The translations under genes were made by a program, and so were the position numbers. DNA of 64,000 bases. It comes from Mantamonas sphyraenae (lineage: Eukaryota > CRuMs > Mantamonadidae). The notes beneath the pieces were generated by a model. That model ran no database searches, was not told where the DNA came from, and saw only the letters and a list, made by a program, of their open reading frames with translations. The DNA lies in NCBI GenBank assembly GCA_026936335.1, contig JAPMXV010000040.1, positions 74,501 through 138,500 of the forward strand. The letters are read 5' to 3'. Of this stretch, positions 1-14,039 are shown in pieces. How positions within the stretch are numbered: the stretch's first letter is position 1; every line of letters starts with the position of its first letter.

Positions 1-116
1 TTCTTTCGGACAAGATCAACAGCATCGGCGGCGTCAACGTCGCCAACCAAGGTGTCGACACCGCAGGCGTCGTCTTGGATTATGGACCTGCCATCATGCG
101 CATGTGTGGCCGTTAG
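1..116 (+). CDS. C-terminal end of a PDZ-like domain protein (5' truncated by window)
   Basis: An open frame enters from the left edge (first full codon at 3) and stops with TAG at 114-116. The 37 visible residues include DKINSIGGVNV and a later AGVVLDYGP. This resembles the second half of a PDZ domain (G/S-D-x-I-x-x-I-x-G-V-x-V, then an A-x-x-x-L helix and a terminal strand). PDZ domains bind C-terminal peptides. The rest of the protein is outside the window, so the family cannot be fixed. The stop lies 66 bp before the dynein start on the same strand. Confidence 0.5.
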   Translation, partial: LSDKINSIGGVNVANQGVDTAGVVLDYGPAIMRMCGR

Positions 117-182
117 AGTTGCCGCTCATGCGCGACGGACGAAACAAAACAAAAACAAAGTTCATCTTTCAACACTCCCTCC

Positions 183-3100
183 ATGGACGACAGTGACGCG
201 TATGTGCACGAGATCCAAATGTCTGCTCTCACCCAACGGGAGCGAGACTTGTTGGCTCAGAACCGCATGCGTACACACTCGTCCACACCTCAGGCGCCAG
301 CACTGCACGAGCTGCGTGGTCGCTGGCAGGCCGAGGACGACGACGATGTGCTGCTGGACGACCACGACCATGCATACGACAGTGGCAACGAGGACGACGA
401 CAACGCGTCGTGGAGCTCGCAGGCCTCGTCGCAGGGCAGTTCGGTTGTCGATCTGCACCATCTGGTACCGCGGGAAGTGGCAGGCGCGGCCAACTTTGGC
501 ATCGCCTCGGGCATGATGCACCGCAACACAGGCAAACAGACGTTTCCCAGCAGTAGCAACAGAGACACACACGGCAGCGATGGCGAGGGGAGCAGCACAG
601 GGGTGCTGTTCACGCGGTCGCGGCAAAAGTCTGGGCGTGTGGGCCGCGTGCAATCCGTCCGCCGCTCAAGCACGCAGGACAGCGAGGATCAGGGCTCAGA
701 GGACGACGAGGACGAAGAGGAAGACGAAACCCATGTTGACATCACGCCCATTTCTAGTTTCAGCAACGCAGGCAACACCATCCGTGGACAAATTGCGGGC
801 GCGGGAACGCCGAGCAAGCTGCGCTCGCTGCGTGCCGTTGGCGCCAACAAACCTGTCCCGCGCGTCCCGCTGGCCAACATGCCTCCGCGTACACAATATG
901 AACAGGAAATTCTGGACGAGGAAACCACAGAGATGAGTCTCAGTGCACGTGTGCGCCCTTCCTCCTCTTCCACGGGTTCACGTACCCCGTCCACTTCCCT
1001 GCTCACCAATCGCCTCTACTCCACCTCGGCCCTGCGTGCCCCAAGCGCCACTGTACGCTCCACCACATCATCCACAAGCTCCCATACCACGTCACGCACC
1101 TCATCCACCACCCTTGGCGCTCCGGCATCACGCAACCAGTCGTACGGAGGCAGTGGAAACACGGGCGAACGCATCGAGTACCAACCACCCTCGCAGACTT
1201 CCACTGGCAAGACCAAGGCTCGCCCAGGCACAGCACGCAACAAGTATGCTCGTGCAGGTGTCCACTCTGCACCAGCCCTGCAGCAGCACACCGTGCGTCG
1301 CACTCGCCCTGTGTCTGCCGCGGCAGACATCACCCGGTACGACGGTCGCCACATCAAAACCAAGCGCAACCGGTTTAGTTCGCAGAGTGCAGCGGCGATG
1401 AACACACATGCGGCACGGCAACACTACGCACGCACACACACAAAGGGAAGCGCGGCCTTTGCCGGAGCTCGGCCTCTGTCCGCCACCGCCGCCGCCTCTG
1501 CATCCGCCTCGCACACGGGTAGGCATGTGACGTCGAGCAGCTCACGCACCACGCTTCGATCCATCCAACAGGCTGGGATGCGTGGTGACAAAAGCGCACG
1601 TGCGCTGTTTGCCATGAACACAGACAGCGAGTACAAGGACGCCTCTGCCATGCGCATCACACCGGAGCAGTTTCTGCGCCGTGTACAGACTCAGGCGCGC
1701 TACGAGAACGAGTTTGTGTATCTCATCAAGCCCACCAAGGAGAGCAACGCGTACACGTTGGAGATCATTGCGCGCGAAGAGTGTCCCATGGACGACTACT
1801 ACACCATGAGCCGCGACGGCGTCAACCACCTCCTCAACGGCGAGAGCGAAGAGTACATCTCTGCTGACCAGTGGCTGCGTGAGTACACGCTGTATCATCA
1901 GATCATGCGCATCCGCCTCTTCAACAAGTACCGCGAGTGGAAGTGCTTCGTCAACTGGAAACGCTGGGTCCACTTCCGCAAGATGGGCAAGAGTGGCCTC
2001 ATGATCGAAAAGAACCTCTTTGCCCTCGAGCCCTTCCTGCGTCGCGCTCTCTTTCGCGTGCGCGACGTCGGTGACCAGCTCGTCCACCAGCGCCTGTGTG
2101 CCATCGACAGCGAGACGCGCGACGTCGACTACTTTGTCGAGCTGCAGAACAACCAGGTGGCTCGTGTCACAGCCGAGCTGTCCAACATCTTGCACGATCT
2201 CGCGCACGTCATCTCCGGTGCCTGTGGCAAGATCCTCATCGAGTGGGACCAGCGTGAGATGCGCCGCACAGACGCTGCTGTACGCAAGGCTCTCGGCCAA
2301 CAGCGCCAGGACGAGGCATCCAATGCCTATGTCGAACTTGCTGCTCGTCGCAAGGAATGCCGCCGGCTCATCAACTGTGCGTTTTCCCTCTCTCTGTGTC
2401 CATTGCACATGTTTGCCATGCATGCTCTCTCTCACACACACTCACTTACACCCATACCCATACCACAGTCATCAAAACATGCGATCTCATGTTTTCCAAT
2501 GCGCTGCTGAACATGACCTCCAGCTCCCTGAATGAGCTCAAGGCCATGCTGACGCCGCCGGCAAAATACGTCGCCGCCAGCTACGCCTCCATTTCGGACA
2601 AAATGGACGCAGACATGTTCAAAGCCAAGGAGGAGGAGAACGAAGGGGAAGAGGGGGAAGAAGGGGAGGAGGCACAGGAGGACGAGCAAGGTGGCGACCA
2701 AGCACAAGCAGGTGGCGATGCAACTGTGTCCTCAAACCAACATCAACGCTCAGCAATGGCCAAGGGAAAGGCGGCAGTGACAGCAGATGCGGAACGACAG
2801 GCAGGGGCCGAGTCGTTCCAGATGCAGCGTGACTCGCTGACAGGCCTGATGGTGCCTGTGTACGGCAGAGGCCCAGCAGTGCGCCTGATTCCGGGCACAA
2901 TGACGTACAAGCCCGTGTTGGAGGTGTACACGGTGTTGCGTGGCCACACAATTGAGCTGGAGCCGACTTTGGAAAACACACTCGACGCGCTGGACAACGT
3001 TATCAAGGAGATGGTGAACGCAGTGGCCACACAGAGACGCCTGAGCACCTTTGATGAGTTTGAAATCTACCATCGGGCACTGGCCACCGAGTCGTTGGAA

Positions 3101-6100
3101 TCGCGTGCGTTGACAGACACTGAAATCGGCCATGATCTGCTGATGCTCATCACCCAGTCCAGTGAGTTTCTTTCACATACAGAGGCCATCCGCAACACTG
3201 TGCGCGAGGCGTATGAACGCTGCAACACGTACATCCGCAACTTTGGCCAATTCCAGCAGATGCTGGATGCAAACAAGGACTTTGACATCGACGAATATGC
3301 GCAGCAGGCGGACGACATCGACGTGGCACGTGCTGGGTTTGAACGGTACACCGCACAGCTGGACGCCATCACTCGCCTGGAAGACTCGCGTGCGATTGGC
3401 ATCATCCAAGTGCAGAACGCACGTTTCAAGGAAGCATTCCTGCCGTCGCCACGAGGGTGCATGCAACAGCTGTGCTCGCTGATGCCCAGCATTGCTCGCA
3501 AGAAGCACCAGACGCTGATCACAGACATGCACGAGGCTATCCAGAGGCTGCAGCGCACTCCGCAGTCTGTGCCCGAGTTTCACGAGTACCTGCAGTACGT
3601 GCAGATGATCGGCAACAAGCGCAACGACGTCACAGCCATGCTCATGGACGTCAAGCAGCTGTACGAGCTCCTGTCCGACTTTGGCGTGCAGATGGAGGCG
3701 GAAGACTTTGCCGACTATCAGTCGCTGACGCCCGACTTTGCAAACTTCCGCGCCGCCATCTCGGTCGCCGAGCGGAGACGCGACGGCAACATGTACCGGT
3801 TCACCAACGAGTTGGAGCACATGGTGGTTGAGCTGGAGGGCGACGTGGAGGACCTTGATGACGACGCCGGCCACGAAATGATCAGTGGGCTGGATTCGGA
3901 TCCGGACGACGTGGTGCTGTACCTGGAGAAGCTGATGAGCAGACTGGAGGAGATTGAGAAACGCCGAGACGACATCATCGAATACCAGGTGGCCTTTCGC
4001 ATGATCAAGATCAACCGGTACAGCGAGGTCAAGCTGCTGCGCAAGGATCTGGAGAACAAGTTGCTGTTGTGGGAGACAAACACGCGGTGGGATACATTTC
4101 GCAATCGCATCTTGCACAGCACGTTCCATGCATTGGACCCACTGGTGACCCAGCGACACATGGACGAGTTTGTGCGCGTGGCCGAACGACTTGTGCGTGC
4201 GCTCGACGGCAACCCTGTTGCGATTGCCCTGATGAAGAGCGTGAAGGAGTTTGCTCTGAAGATGCCCGTGGTGTACGACCTGCTCAACAAGAACCTCAAG
4301 GACCGTCACTGGGAGCTCATCAACAAGGCGGTCAACCGGAACATGTCGCTGAAGCACAAAGAGCGCAACGCGCCGCGGCTGCTGTCGTCTGGGGTCTCGC
4401 TTTCACCCCTGGAGTCTGGGGACATGCGTCTCGCCGACGTGATGAACCTGAACGTGGACAACATCCAGGAGACCATCGCAGAGGTGGCAGCACAGGCGAC
4501 GCACGAAGCGACGCTGGAAGAGACGGTGGCGCGCATCGAAGCCCACTGGGAAGACGCTCGTCTCGAGGTGCAATTGGCACCGGGAATGAGCGATCGCTGG
4601 GTGGTGACCAACCACGACGACCTGCTGGTGGATATCGAAGAGAACCTGCTGAACATCCTGACGCTGCGCGGGTCGCGACACATCACTGCGCACCTGGTGC
4701 CCAAGGTGGAGGCTATCCAAGAAACCATCATGCAGTTGCAGGAGGTTGTGCAGCTGTTTGTCACTTTTCAACAGTCTGCGCTCTACCTGTCCGGTGTGTT
4801 TGCCAACGTGGACATCCAACGTCACATGCAACAAGAGACCAAGATGTTCCGCGAGGTCGAGACGGCGTGGCAGACACTGTCGCGACGTGTCAAGGACGCG
4901 CCCACGGCCAAGGGTCTGCTGGCTGTGTCCAACATCCGCGAGACGCTCGCGTACAGCAACTACCAGTGCGAAGAGATTTACCACTCGTTGGACCAGTATC
5001 TGCACTTGAAACGCATGGCGTTCCCCAGGCTGTACTTTTTGTCCAACGAGGAGCTGATGGACATGCTTGCACACACGCGCAACCCACACGCCATCAAGCC
5101 GTACCTGGGCAAGTGCTTTGCCAACGTGAACGATTTGGAGCTGCGCAACACGGACAACGGCATGCAGATTACCGCGCTCATCTCGGAAGAGGGCGAACTC
5201 ATCCCGTTTGAGAACAAGCTGGTGCGCATCCGAGGCTCGGTGGAAAAGTGGCTGGCCGTGGTGCAGTCCAACATGCAGGGCGTGTTGCGCAAGCTCACCA
5301 AGGAGGCCATTGGTGACTACAAACAGACGCTTCGGGAACACTGGATCATGGCATTCCCTGCGCAGATTGTTCTGCTTGTGTCGCATGTCTTCTGGTGTCG
5401 CGACGTCGTGGCGTGTCTGAGCGCAGACAACCCGGCCAACGAATTGAGCATCATGCTCATGCAGCAGGTGGAACAACTGGAGCAACTGGCCAGTCTGACT
5501 ACACAGGACATCCCGGATCTGGAACGCGAGAAGCTCAAGACGCTGCTGACACAGGAGGTGCACAACCGCGACGTGCTACAGGCGCTTCTGGACGAACGGG
5601 TCGACCACGTGAGCGAGTTTGGATGGCAAAAGTACTTCCGATACGAGTGGAATGGCGACGAGTGCACGGCACACCAAAACGACTTTGTCTTCAACTACTG
5701 CTACGAGTATTTGGGCTGCAGCGGACGTTTGGTCATCACCCCGCTGACCGACCGGTGCTACCTGACGCTGACCTCTGCTCTGGCGCTGCACATGGGAGGC
5801 AGCCCTACGGGACCAGCTGGCACAGGCAAAACAGAGACGGTGAAGGATCTGGCCAAGGCGGTGGGCAAGATGTGCGTGGTGTTCAACTGCAGCGGCAACA
5901 TGGACATCGCAATGATGAGCAAGTTTTTCTGCGGTCTGGCACAAGCGGGCATCTGGGTTTGCTTCGATGAGTTCAACCGACTGGAGCCAAGTGTGTTGTC
6001 CGTGATTGCACAGCAGCTGCTGAGCATCCATCTTGCGCTGGAGGCCAAGAAGAAGCGCTTTCTCTTTGACGGCGTGGAGATCAGCCTGGACGCGTCGTGT

Positions 6101-9100
6101 GCGTACTTTGTCACGATGAATCCAGGGTATGCGGGCCGTTCAGAGTTGCCGGACAATCTCAAAGTCATGTTTCGGCCGGTGGCGATGATCAAGCCGGACC
6201 AGGGCCTGATTGCCGAGGTGCTTCTGTTCTCTGAGGGCTTTGTGGCCGCGAGCGAGTTGGCATCCAAAATCGTTTTGTTGTTCCGTATGTGCAAGGAGCA
6301 GCTGAGTGGCCAAGGCCACTACGACTTTGGATTGCGATCGCTCAAGGGCGTGCTGAGTGCGGCGGGGCAGCTGCGACTTCGGTTTGCCAACATGGAGGAC
6401 CGTGAGGCGATGAGTGAAGAGGTGCTGATGATCCACGCGTTGGCAGACTCGACACTGCCCAAGCTGGTGGAGGAGGATGTGGATCTGTTCCACAGCATCA
6501 TGGAAGATCTGTTTGTGGGGTACACACGAGAACTGGATGCAGGCATGCAAGCCCTGGAGGACAAGGTGACCGCCACACTGGAGGACAATGGCCTTGAGTG
6601 CAGGGAGCATTTTGTGACCAAAGCACTGCAATTGCACCAGACGATGCGTGTGCGTCACGGCGTGATGCTGATTGGGGGCAACATGACGGGCAAATCCACA
6701 CTTGCAAGCGTGCTTGCACAGGCGATGGCCAACGTGCAAGTTTGGCCTTTGAATCCAAAGGCGGTGTCGCTGGACGAGCTGTACGGCCATCGCAGCGAAA
6801 CGACGCGCGAATGGAAGAAAGGATTGGTGGGCAGCATGTTCCGTGCCATCATCCAGGCCATGCTGATGGACGAGCTGGAGCACTGGATGTTGTTTGACGG
6901 TCCCATGGACACCCTGTGGGTGGAAAACATGAACACAGTGCTGGACGATTCGCGCGTGCTTTGTCTCGCCAACGGCGACCGCATCCCACTCAAGGCGCGC
7001 ATGCACGTTCTCTTTGAGCTTGACTCGCTCAAGAATGTGTCGCTGGCCACTGTCACACGCTGTGGCATGGTGTATATGGGCCCCAAGGATCTACACTGGT
7101 CAGACTTGGTTGTGCGTTGGCTCAATTCGCACGAAGAGTGGAGCGAGAGCTTGCGCACGCAAGTTCGAGGCCTGTGCGACGAATACTTGGACGCAAGCCT
7201 TGCATTCCTGCAGACACTGCGCATCAGCGTGCCGTTGAATCCGCTGGCGCGTGTGCAATCCATGTGCACCGTGTTTGAGGCGCTGGCTACACCGGACCAT
7301 GGAATGGACTTTGAGTCGCGCATGCTGCCGGAAATGGTGCGCGTGTTGTTTGTGTACAGTCTGGCGTGGGGTCTGGGAGGATCGCTGGTGGGTCAGGCAC
7401 GTGACGAGTTTGCTGACCATGTGAGCACCACGTTCTTCCGCCTGGTGGACGTGCCCGCGAGCGAGTCGATCTTTGAGTACCACGTGGACCTGGCCAACAC
7501 GGGCTTCCTGCGCTGTAGGGATCTGCTGGCGCAGTCGGGCGACGAGTTTTCCGGCGGGATTGTGCCGATTGTGGAACACGACGTGTGTGGATGGATGGTG
7601 CAACAGCTGCTGGGTGTGGGAAGCAATGTGTTGGTGCATGGCGAGCACGCAAATGGCAAAACGTCGATGTTGCAGCAGTTGGTGCGGCAAGTGGCTCAGG
7701 ACTCGTTCGGCAAGCTGCGCTATCAGCGCATGACGATGAATGCATTCATGGGGCCGGAACAGGTGCAACTGCTTGTGGAGCAGCAGCTGGAGAGACAGCG
7801 CAGTGGCATGATGGCGCCTGTGCGCGCCGAGCGTTTGCTGGTGTACGTGGACGACCTGAACACGCCAGCGGCGGACGAATTCGGTGACCAGGCGCCGCTA
7901 GAGTTTGTGCGCCAATTGCTGGACTACAGTGGCTACCACAATCGCCACGACCAATCGTGGCGCCAAGTGATGGGCCTGAGCATGCTTGCAACGTGCAGTG
8001 TGCATCCACACAGCAGGGCTTTGCCCGAGCGCCTCGTGAGGCACTTTGTCGTCCTTGGTCTGCCCTTGCCCAGCCAGCCGTCCATCAAAACCATTTGTAC
8101 GGCCATTTACAACCACGGCATGCAGCATGCTGAGTACAAGGTGGGCCGGCTTGCAGGTGCGCTTGCGTCGGCGACGGCAGAGCTGTTTGGTCTGGTGCGC
8201 GAGCAGTTTGGCGGGAGGGGTGACAAACCACACTACGTGTTTCACCTTGACCAAGTGCTGCAAGTGTGCCGTGGCACACTTCAGTCTGCCACAGACAGTG
8301 CACAAACGGCAGAGAACCTGGTGATGCAATGGATACACGAAGGAAAACGCGTGTTTGGCGACCGCATGGACGACCTGCAGGAGCTTGCGGCATTGCGCGA
8401 GATGCAGGAGCGGTGTGCCAAGCAGTACATGAGCCAGGCTTGGATGACGGCGCAGAGTCGAGAGGAGGACGCGGGTGAAGAGCTTGCCAACTTGCCTCTC
8501 ATGTACACAACTGCGCTTGATGGAGCGTACACACGTGTCACCAACATGCGTGTGCTGATCAACCGTCTGCACGACATGTTGGACGAGTTCAACACCCGCT
8601 CGGGCCACCACGTGGATTTTGTGTGGTTCCAGAGCGCCGTGGAGCAGGTACTGCGTTTGCACCGCGCGTTCATGACGTCTGGCGTCCATGTGCTGCAACT
8701 GGGTTACGGTGGATCTGGCAAACGCACGTTGGCCCAGCTGGCTGCGTTCTTGGGTGGGTGTGAGTGCACGGTGGTGCGTGTGAGCCGAACGTCGCCGCAT
8801 CATGACTTTCGCGAGACGCTCAAGCAGGTGTGCATCCACGCAGCACTGGACGCACGCGCACAGGTTCTTGTGCTGAGTGGTGACGACATGAAGGATGAGC
8901 TGTTGCAGGATGTGGACACGCTCCTATCCTCGTGCGACATCCGCCTGTGGCTGGAGAGCGAAGAATTCAACATGGTTGTCGGGCGCACGCGAGGTCTCGT
9001 GGCCAACGAACTGGAATTGAAACGCGGTGTTTCTAATGCCGCGGGTGACATGGCGCAGGCGAAGGAAGGCGACCATGGCAGCGAATCGTCGACCGCAGCT

Positions 9101-12100
9101 TCGTCGTCGAGCAGCAGTAGCTCCAGCAGTGCAGAGGAGGTTGCAAACGGTGGTAATGGCCAAGAAGTTGGCGAAGAGGCCCTGGAGACGGTCGAGGCTA
9201 TGTCTGTGGAGCAAATCTACGAGCAGTTTGTGGAAAAGATCCGTGCCAATTTGCATGTGTCGCTGAGCATGAGTTTGGTGGGCACCTCGTTTTCGAAACG
9301 ATGTGATTTGTTCCCATCGTTGGTGAACAACACTCTCATCAACTACTTTCCGGAGTGGAGCGAAGAGGCGTTGCATAGCGTGGCGACGCAGACGCTGCAA
9401 AGAGAGATGGCAGGCGTGATGGGCAGCAACGAGCTAGACAGGCTGGCGCGATTGACCATGCGCGTGCACAAGGAGGTGCAAACATGGGCAGCCAAGTACA
9501 AGTCGATGGAGCAGCGAGAGGTGTTTGTGACGTCGCCCGTGTATGTGCGTTATGTGGGCGCTTTCGTGACGCTGCTCAAGAGGACGCAGGCAAGGGCAGC
9601 AGCCAAGACGGAACGGCTGCAGTCGGGATACAACAAGCTGATCGAGGCGAACGAAATGGTCAAAGTGATGGAAGACGAGCTGTCACAGTCGCAGCCGCTG
9701 CTGGAAGAGCAGAGCAAGCGGATTGCAGAGCTGGTGGAGCAGTTGTCGGAAGAACAGGTGCGTGTGGACCAAACACGCCAGCAGGTGATGTCTGAGGAAA
9801 AGGAGGTGAGCGAACAGCAGCAAGTGGCCGATCGGCTGGCGGCAGATGCGCAAGAAGACTTGGACCAGGCGCTGCCGCTGCTGGAAGACGCCAACGGGGC
9901 TTTGGAGAACCTGCACAAGAAGGAAATTAGCGAGATCAAGTCGTTCACCAAACCGCCCTACATGGTGATGACGGTGATGGAAAGCGTGTGCATCCTGCTG
10001 AATGCCAAGCCGGACTGGGCCACAGCCAAGACGATTCTGACGGACACGAGCATTGTGTCGCGCTTGCTTCACTTTGACAAGGACAATGTGAGCGACAGCG
10101 TGCTGAAGAAGCTGCGAAGATACATCGACAACCCGATGTTCCACCCAGACCATGTGGAAAAGGTGTCGCGTGCCGCCAAGTCCATGTGCATGTGGGTGCG
10201 TGCCATGTACGTGTACAGCAAGATGATTCGTGCAGTTGCGCCGAAACGCAAACGGCTGCTGGAGGCACAGGAACAGCTGCGAGAGTCGTCGATGAAGTTG
10301 CAAGAAAAGCAGGACAGGCTGGAGGAGGTGGAACTGAAGATGAAGGAGCTGATGAGGAAGTACAGACAAACGCTTGCGGAGCAGCAGACGCTGGAACACA
10401 AGGTGGACGACACACGCGAGCGGCTGGAACGTGCGAGCAAACTGACCAGTGGGTTGATGGGAGAGAGCGAGCGATGGCAAGCTCAGCTGGACGAATACGA
10501 GGCACAGAAGCGGTTTGACATGGGCCATGCACTTCTGTGGTCGTCTCAGATGATGTATCTGGGTGCATTCGACACAGAGTACAGGTTGCAGATCGAGAAC
10601 GCGTGGCGCATGATGTGCCGCGCGGAAGGAGTGGCCATTGCAGATACCTTTGACATGAGTCAACTGGTGGAAGACGACACCAAGATCCGCGAGTGGCGTG
10701 CGTGCAAGCTTCCGTACGACCAGACATCGACGCAGAACGCCATCCTTGCCACACATAGCGAGCGCTGGCCGCTGCTGATCGACCCACAGGGACAGATGAA
10801 CATCTGGATCAAGAATCTGGAAGCAAAGAAGGACCTGCAGGTGGTCAACGGGAGCGGTGACCGAGGCGAGCTGGAGCGAGTGGTGGAACAAGCGGTGCGT
10901 CTGGGCCAGCCGCTGTTGATTGAGGGTGTGGGCGAGACGTTGGAGCCTGTGGTGGATGCGTTGGTGACGATGAAAGTGACACGACAAGGCGACGTGCCCA
11001 TGCTGGTGCTGGGAGAGAACAAGGTGGTGCCTCTGGATCGCAACCTGCGTGTGTATCTGACGTGTGGCATGGCCAATCCTCGACTGAGCCCATCATTGCA
11101 CGCACGCGCATGTGTGGTGAACTGCACAGTGACACAGCAGGCGCTGGAAGATCAGTTCCTGAGCTTGGTTGTGCAGCAAACTCGCCCGGAACTGGAAGAC
11201 CAGAAGTACAGGCTTGCAATGAGCATCAACACAGACCGGCGCCAGCTGCGCGATCTGGAGGAGTCCATTTTGGGCATTGTGAGTGGGGGAGGCGACCTGC
11301 TGAACGACGAATCGCTGATCCAGTCGCTGCGTGAAACAAAATCGACGGCGAGCATCCTGGAGAAGCGCATTGCAGACAGCGAACTGACGGAACACGACCT
11401 GAATCTGGCACGTCGTGCGTATGCTGACATTGCCATCCGCATGGCGCAGCTATTCCTTGTGGTGCGGTCGCTGTCTCGGATCAGCCCGATGTACGAGTTT
11501 TCGTTGTCGTACTTTTCACGGCTGTTTGTCAACACACTGCGCAACACAGTGAGCCTGGAGGTGGAACTGGGTGAAGATTATGTGCAGGAGATGATGGTGA
11601 TTGCGACAGAGGTGCTTTTCCGCCATGTGGCTTGGGGCCTGTTTGCAAGCGACCGCTTGACGTTTGCGTTCATGTTGCTTGTGCGGCTGTTGCTGGAGGC
11701 AGGCGACATCCGAGCTGAGCATTGGGATGTGTTTCTGCGTGGCAAGTCGCTTGCGCGACGATATGGCAAATTGCCGGACAATCCAGACAGTACCTGGATG
11801 AGCGAAGAGATGTGGCACGGAGTGATTGTGTTGGACCGCGAGATTCCGGCGCTACACGGCCTTCTGACCAACATTGTGGACAATGGGGCAGCATGGCGAG
11901 AGTGGGTGCGCTCGGACAAGGGCAGCGAGTTGCCTGCGTGCTGGAGGGCCTTCCAAACGCAGCAGTTTATCGATGCACACAACAGCAGTGTCAACAGCAG
12001 CAGCAGTGGTGGTGGTGGTGGCTTGGATGAGCATGGAGGTGCGCGTGAACCGTCCATGCGGTTCTTTGACGTGATGGTTGCCAATGCGCTGAAGCCGCGC

Positions 12101-13969
12101 GTGCTGCCGCGTGTGGTGGAAGAAGTTGTGGAAGAACTCCTGGGTGTTGAGTATGCCCATTTTCCACGCCTGGATCTGGAGGAGGTGCATGCAATGTCTC
12201 AGCCTTCGTCGCCGTTGCTGTTTGTGCATAGCGCAGGCACGGACATCCGACGGTCACTGATGGGCTTTGCACGTGAGGAAGGGATGGAAACGCGACTGGA
12301 GGTGTTGTCCTTGGGTCAAGACCAAGGACCGATTGCACAGGACCTGGTGCGACAGAGCATGAAGAATGGCAACTGGGTGCTGTTGCAGAACTGCCATCTG
12401 GACATGTCGTGGATGCCAACGCTCACGGCCCTGGTTGACCAGATGCAAATGCCCACGAATCTTCTGCACGGTGACTTTCGGCTGTGGCTGAGCACACGTC
12501 CACACGACGAGTTTCCAGGTGGGATTCTGCGGCATGCGGTGGTGCTGACGATGGAAGGGGCACACAGCGTCAAGGCGCAGCTGCTGGACGTGTATGCACA
12601 AATGGACGAGGAGGAGTTTGAAGGCAGTGGAAAGCATGCGCGTGTATGGAAGCAGATGTTGTTTGGACTGTGTGTGTTTGAAGCTGCCGTGGAGCAACGC
12701 AAGCGCTTCGGCAGGCTAGGCTGGTCGCAGCTGTACGAATTCAACGCGTATGACCGCACCATGGCCACGCGTTTGCTTCAGCGTGCAGTGAACGAAGGTG
12801 TGGAGATGGACTGGGAGGCGTTGCAGGTGATGATCGGGGACGTGATCTACGGCGGACGCGTGACGAACGAGTGGGACGAACGCATCCTGCGTGCTCTGCT
12901 CAGACGATACCTGAACAAACACACGGCGGAAGAAGGGGAGGAAGGGACGCTGGAGACACCTGGAAATGCTTCGCTGGGCGAGTACGTTTCATTCATCCAG
13001 ACGCTGCCAGACCGAGACGAGGTGGATGTATTTGGACTATACCCAGAGGCGCAGCAGAGCGTGGATGAAGTGGAGAGCAGTGGCATCATGGCCAAGCTGT
13101 TGGGGATGCGTAGCCAGGCTGTGGATGAGGATTCGCACGCAAAGCAGCGCAGTGAGGTGCTGCAGACGGTGGAAGGGTTGCGTTCGACGCTCCCCGGGCT
13201 GTTGGACCTGGAACAGTCGCACGGGGATTTGTGGGAAGTGGACGAGGATGGACGGTACGATCCGCTGTCGCTGTTCCTGGCCCAGGAGGTGGAGCGGTTC
13301 AACACACTGCTGGAACAGATGTACGCGAGTCTGGACGAAATGGAACAGTACCTGGTGGGAGCCGGAGCAGGCACGGCGGCGTGGAAGGAGGAAATGTTTG
13401 AGGCACTGCTGCTGGGACGTGTGCCCAGACGATGGCAAGAGGTGGCGTACACCAGCGAGCTGTCGCTTGCGCCATGGTGCACCGACCTGCAGCAACGCGT
13501 GCAGTGGGTGCAACGATGGCTGCGCCAGGGCCACTTGAACGCCTTCTGGGCTGGTGGACTGTTTGACGTGAGCGGGTTTGCATCGGCGGTGAAGCAGCAC
13601 GAGGCGCGTGCGCTCAAGGTGCCCATCAACCAGCTGTTGTTCCGGTGCGACTTTATGGAAGAGGATGAGACGCATGTGTTCCGTGCGGCCAACAGGGGTG
13701 TGTATGTGTATGGATTGTGGCTGGAGGGAGGCGGATGGAGCAGGCGAGAGCGAGTGCTGGACGACGGCAGTTCCGCACGCATGCCTGTGCTTTGGCTGCG
13801 TACGGTGCCTCGCAGTGAAAAGGAGGTGCGTGCTGACGCGCTGGTGTTGCCTCTGTACGAGACCCGTGCGCGCAAACGCAGCGTGTTGGAGGTGGAGGTG
13901 GGACTGCGCGAGGACGACTCGCCCGATCGCTGGGTGCTCCGCGGCGTGTGTTTGCTGGTGGGACAGTGA
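183..13969 (+). CDS. Dynein heavy chain, axonemal type
   Basis: Two exons, 183-2376 and 2469-13969, give 4564 residues. The intron (2377-2468) has a GTGCGT donor and CCACAG acceptor, and joining restores one frame. The protein is the motor subunit of a flagellar dynein arm, driving microtubule sliding by ATP hydrolysis. The AAA1 P-loop GPAGTGKT is near residue 1846, followed by the Walker B CFDEFNR. Other P-loops are AAA2 GGNMTGKS (about 2134), AAA3 GEHANGKT (about 2456) and AAA4 GYGGSGK (about 2810). A coiled-coil stalk with its microtubule-binding tip (about 3080-3400) and the D6/C-terminal domain with LLQNCHL follow. Two oddities are visible: about 480 Ser/Thr/Arg-rich, probably disordered residues precede the conserved tail, and there is a poly-Ser insert after AAA4 (about 9095-9135). 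The single-headed inner-arm class is likely, but the exact paralogue is not settled. It ends 70 bp from convergent URM1. Confidence 0.95.
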
Positions 13970-14039
13970 AAGCGGGAACAGGAGAGGAGGGGGGGGTATA
14001 CACTATGCACAGAAAGGAAATGGAAACTTGGGCTGTTCG

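Noticed and set aside
1542-2441. 299-residue minus-strand frame opposite the dynein N-terminal exon
   Set aside because: It is an antisense shadow of a GC-rich coding frame, with no family resemblance and an overlap of the conserved dynein tail.
2357-2468. Separate start for the main dynein frame inside 2357-2468
   Set aside because: This is the intron: GTGCGT...CCACAG splicing joins the upstream 731 codons in phase, including the conserved dynein tail segment.
3173-4357. 394-residue minus-strand frame opposite dynein
   Set aside because: His/Leu/Val-rich composition is typical of an antisense shadow of coding sequence. No motifs or splice support.
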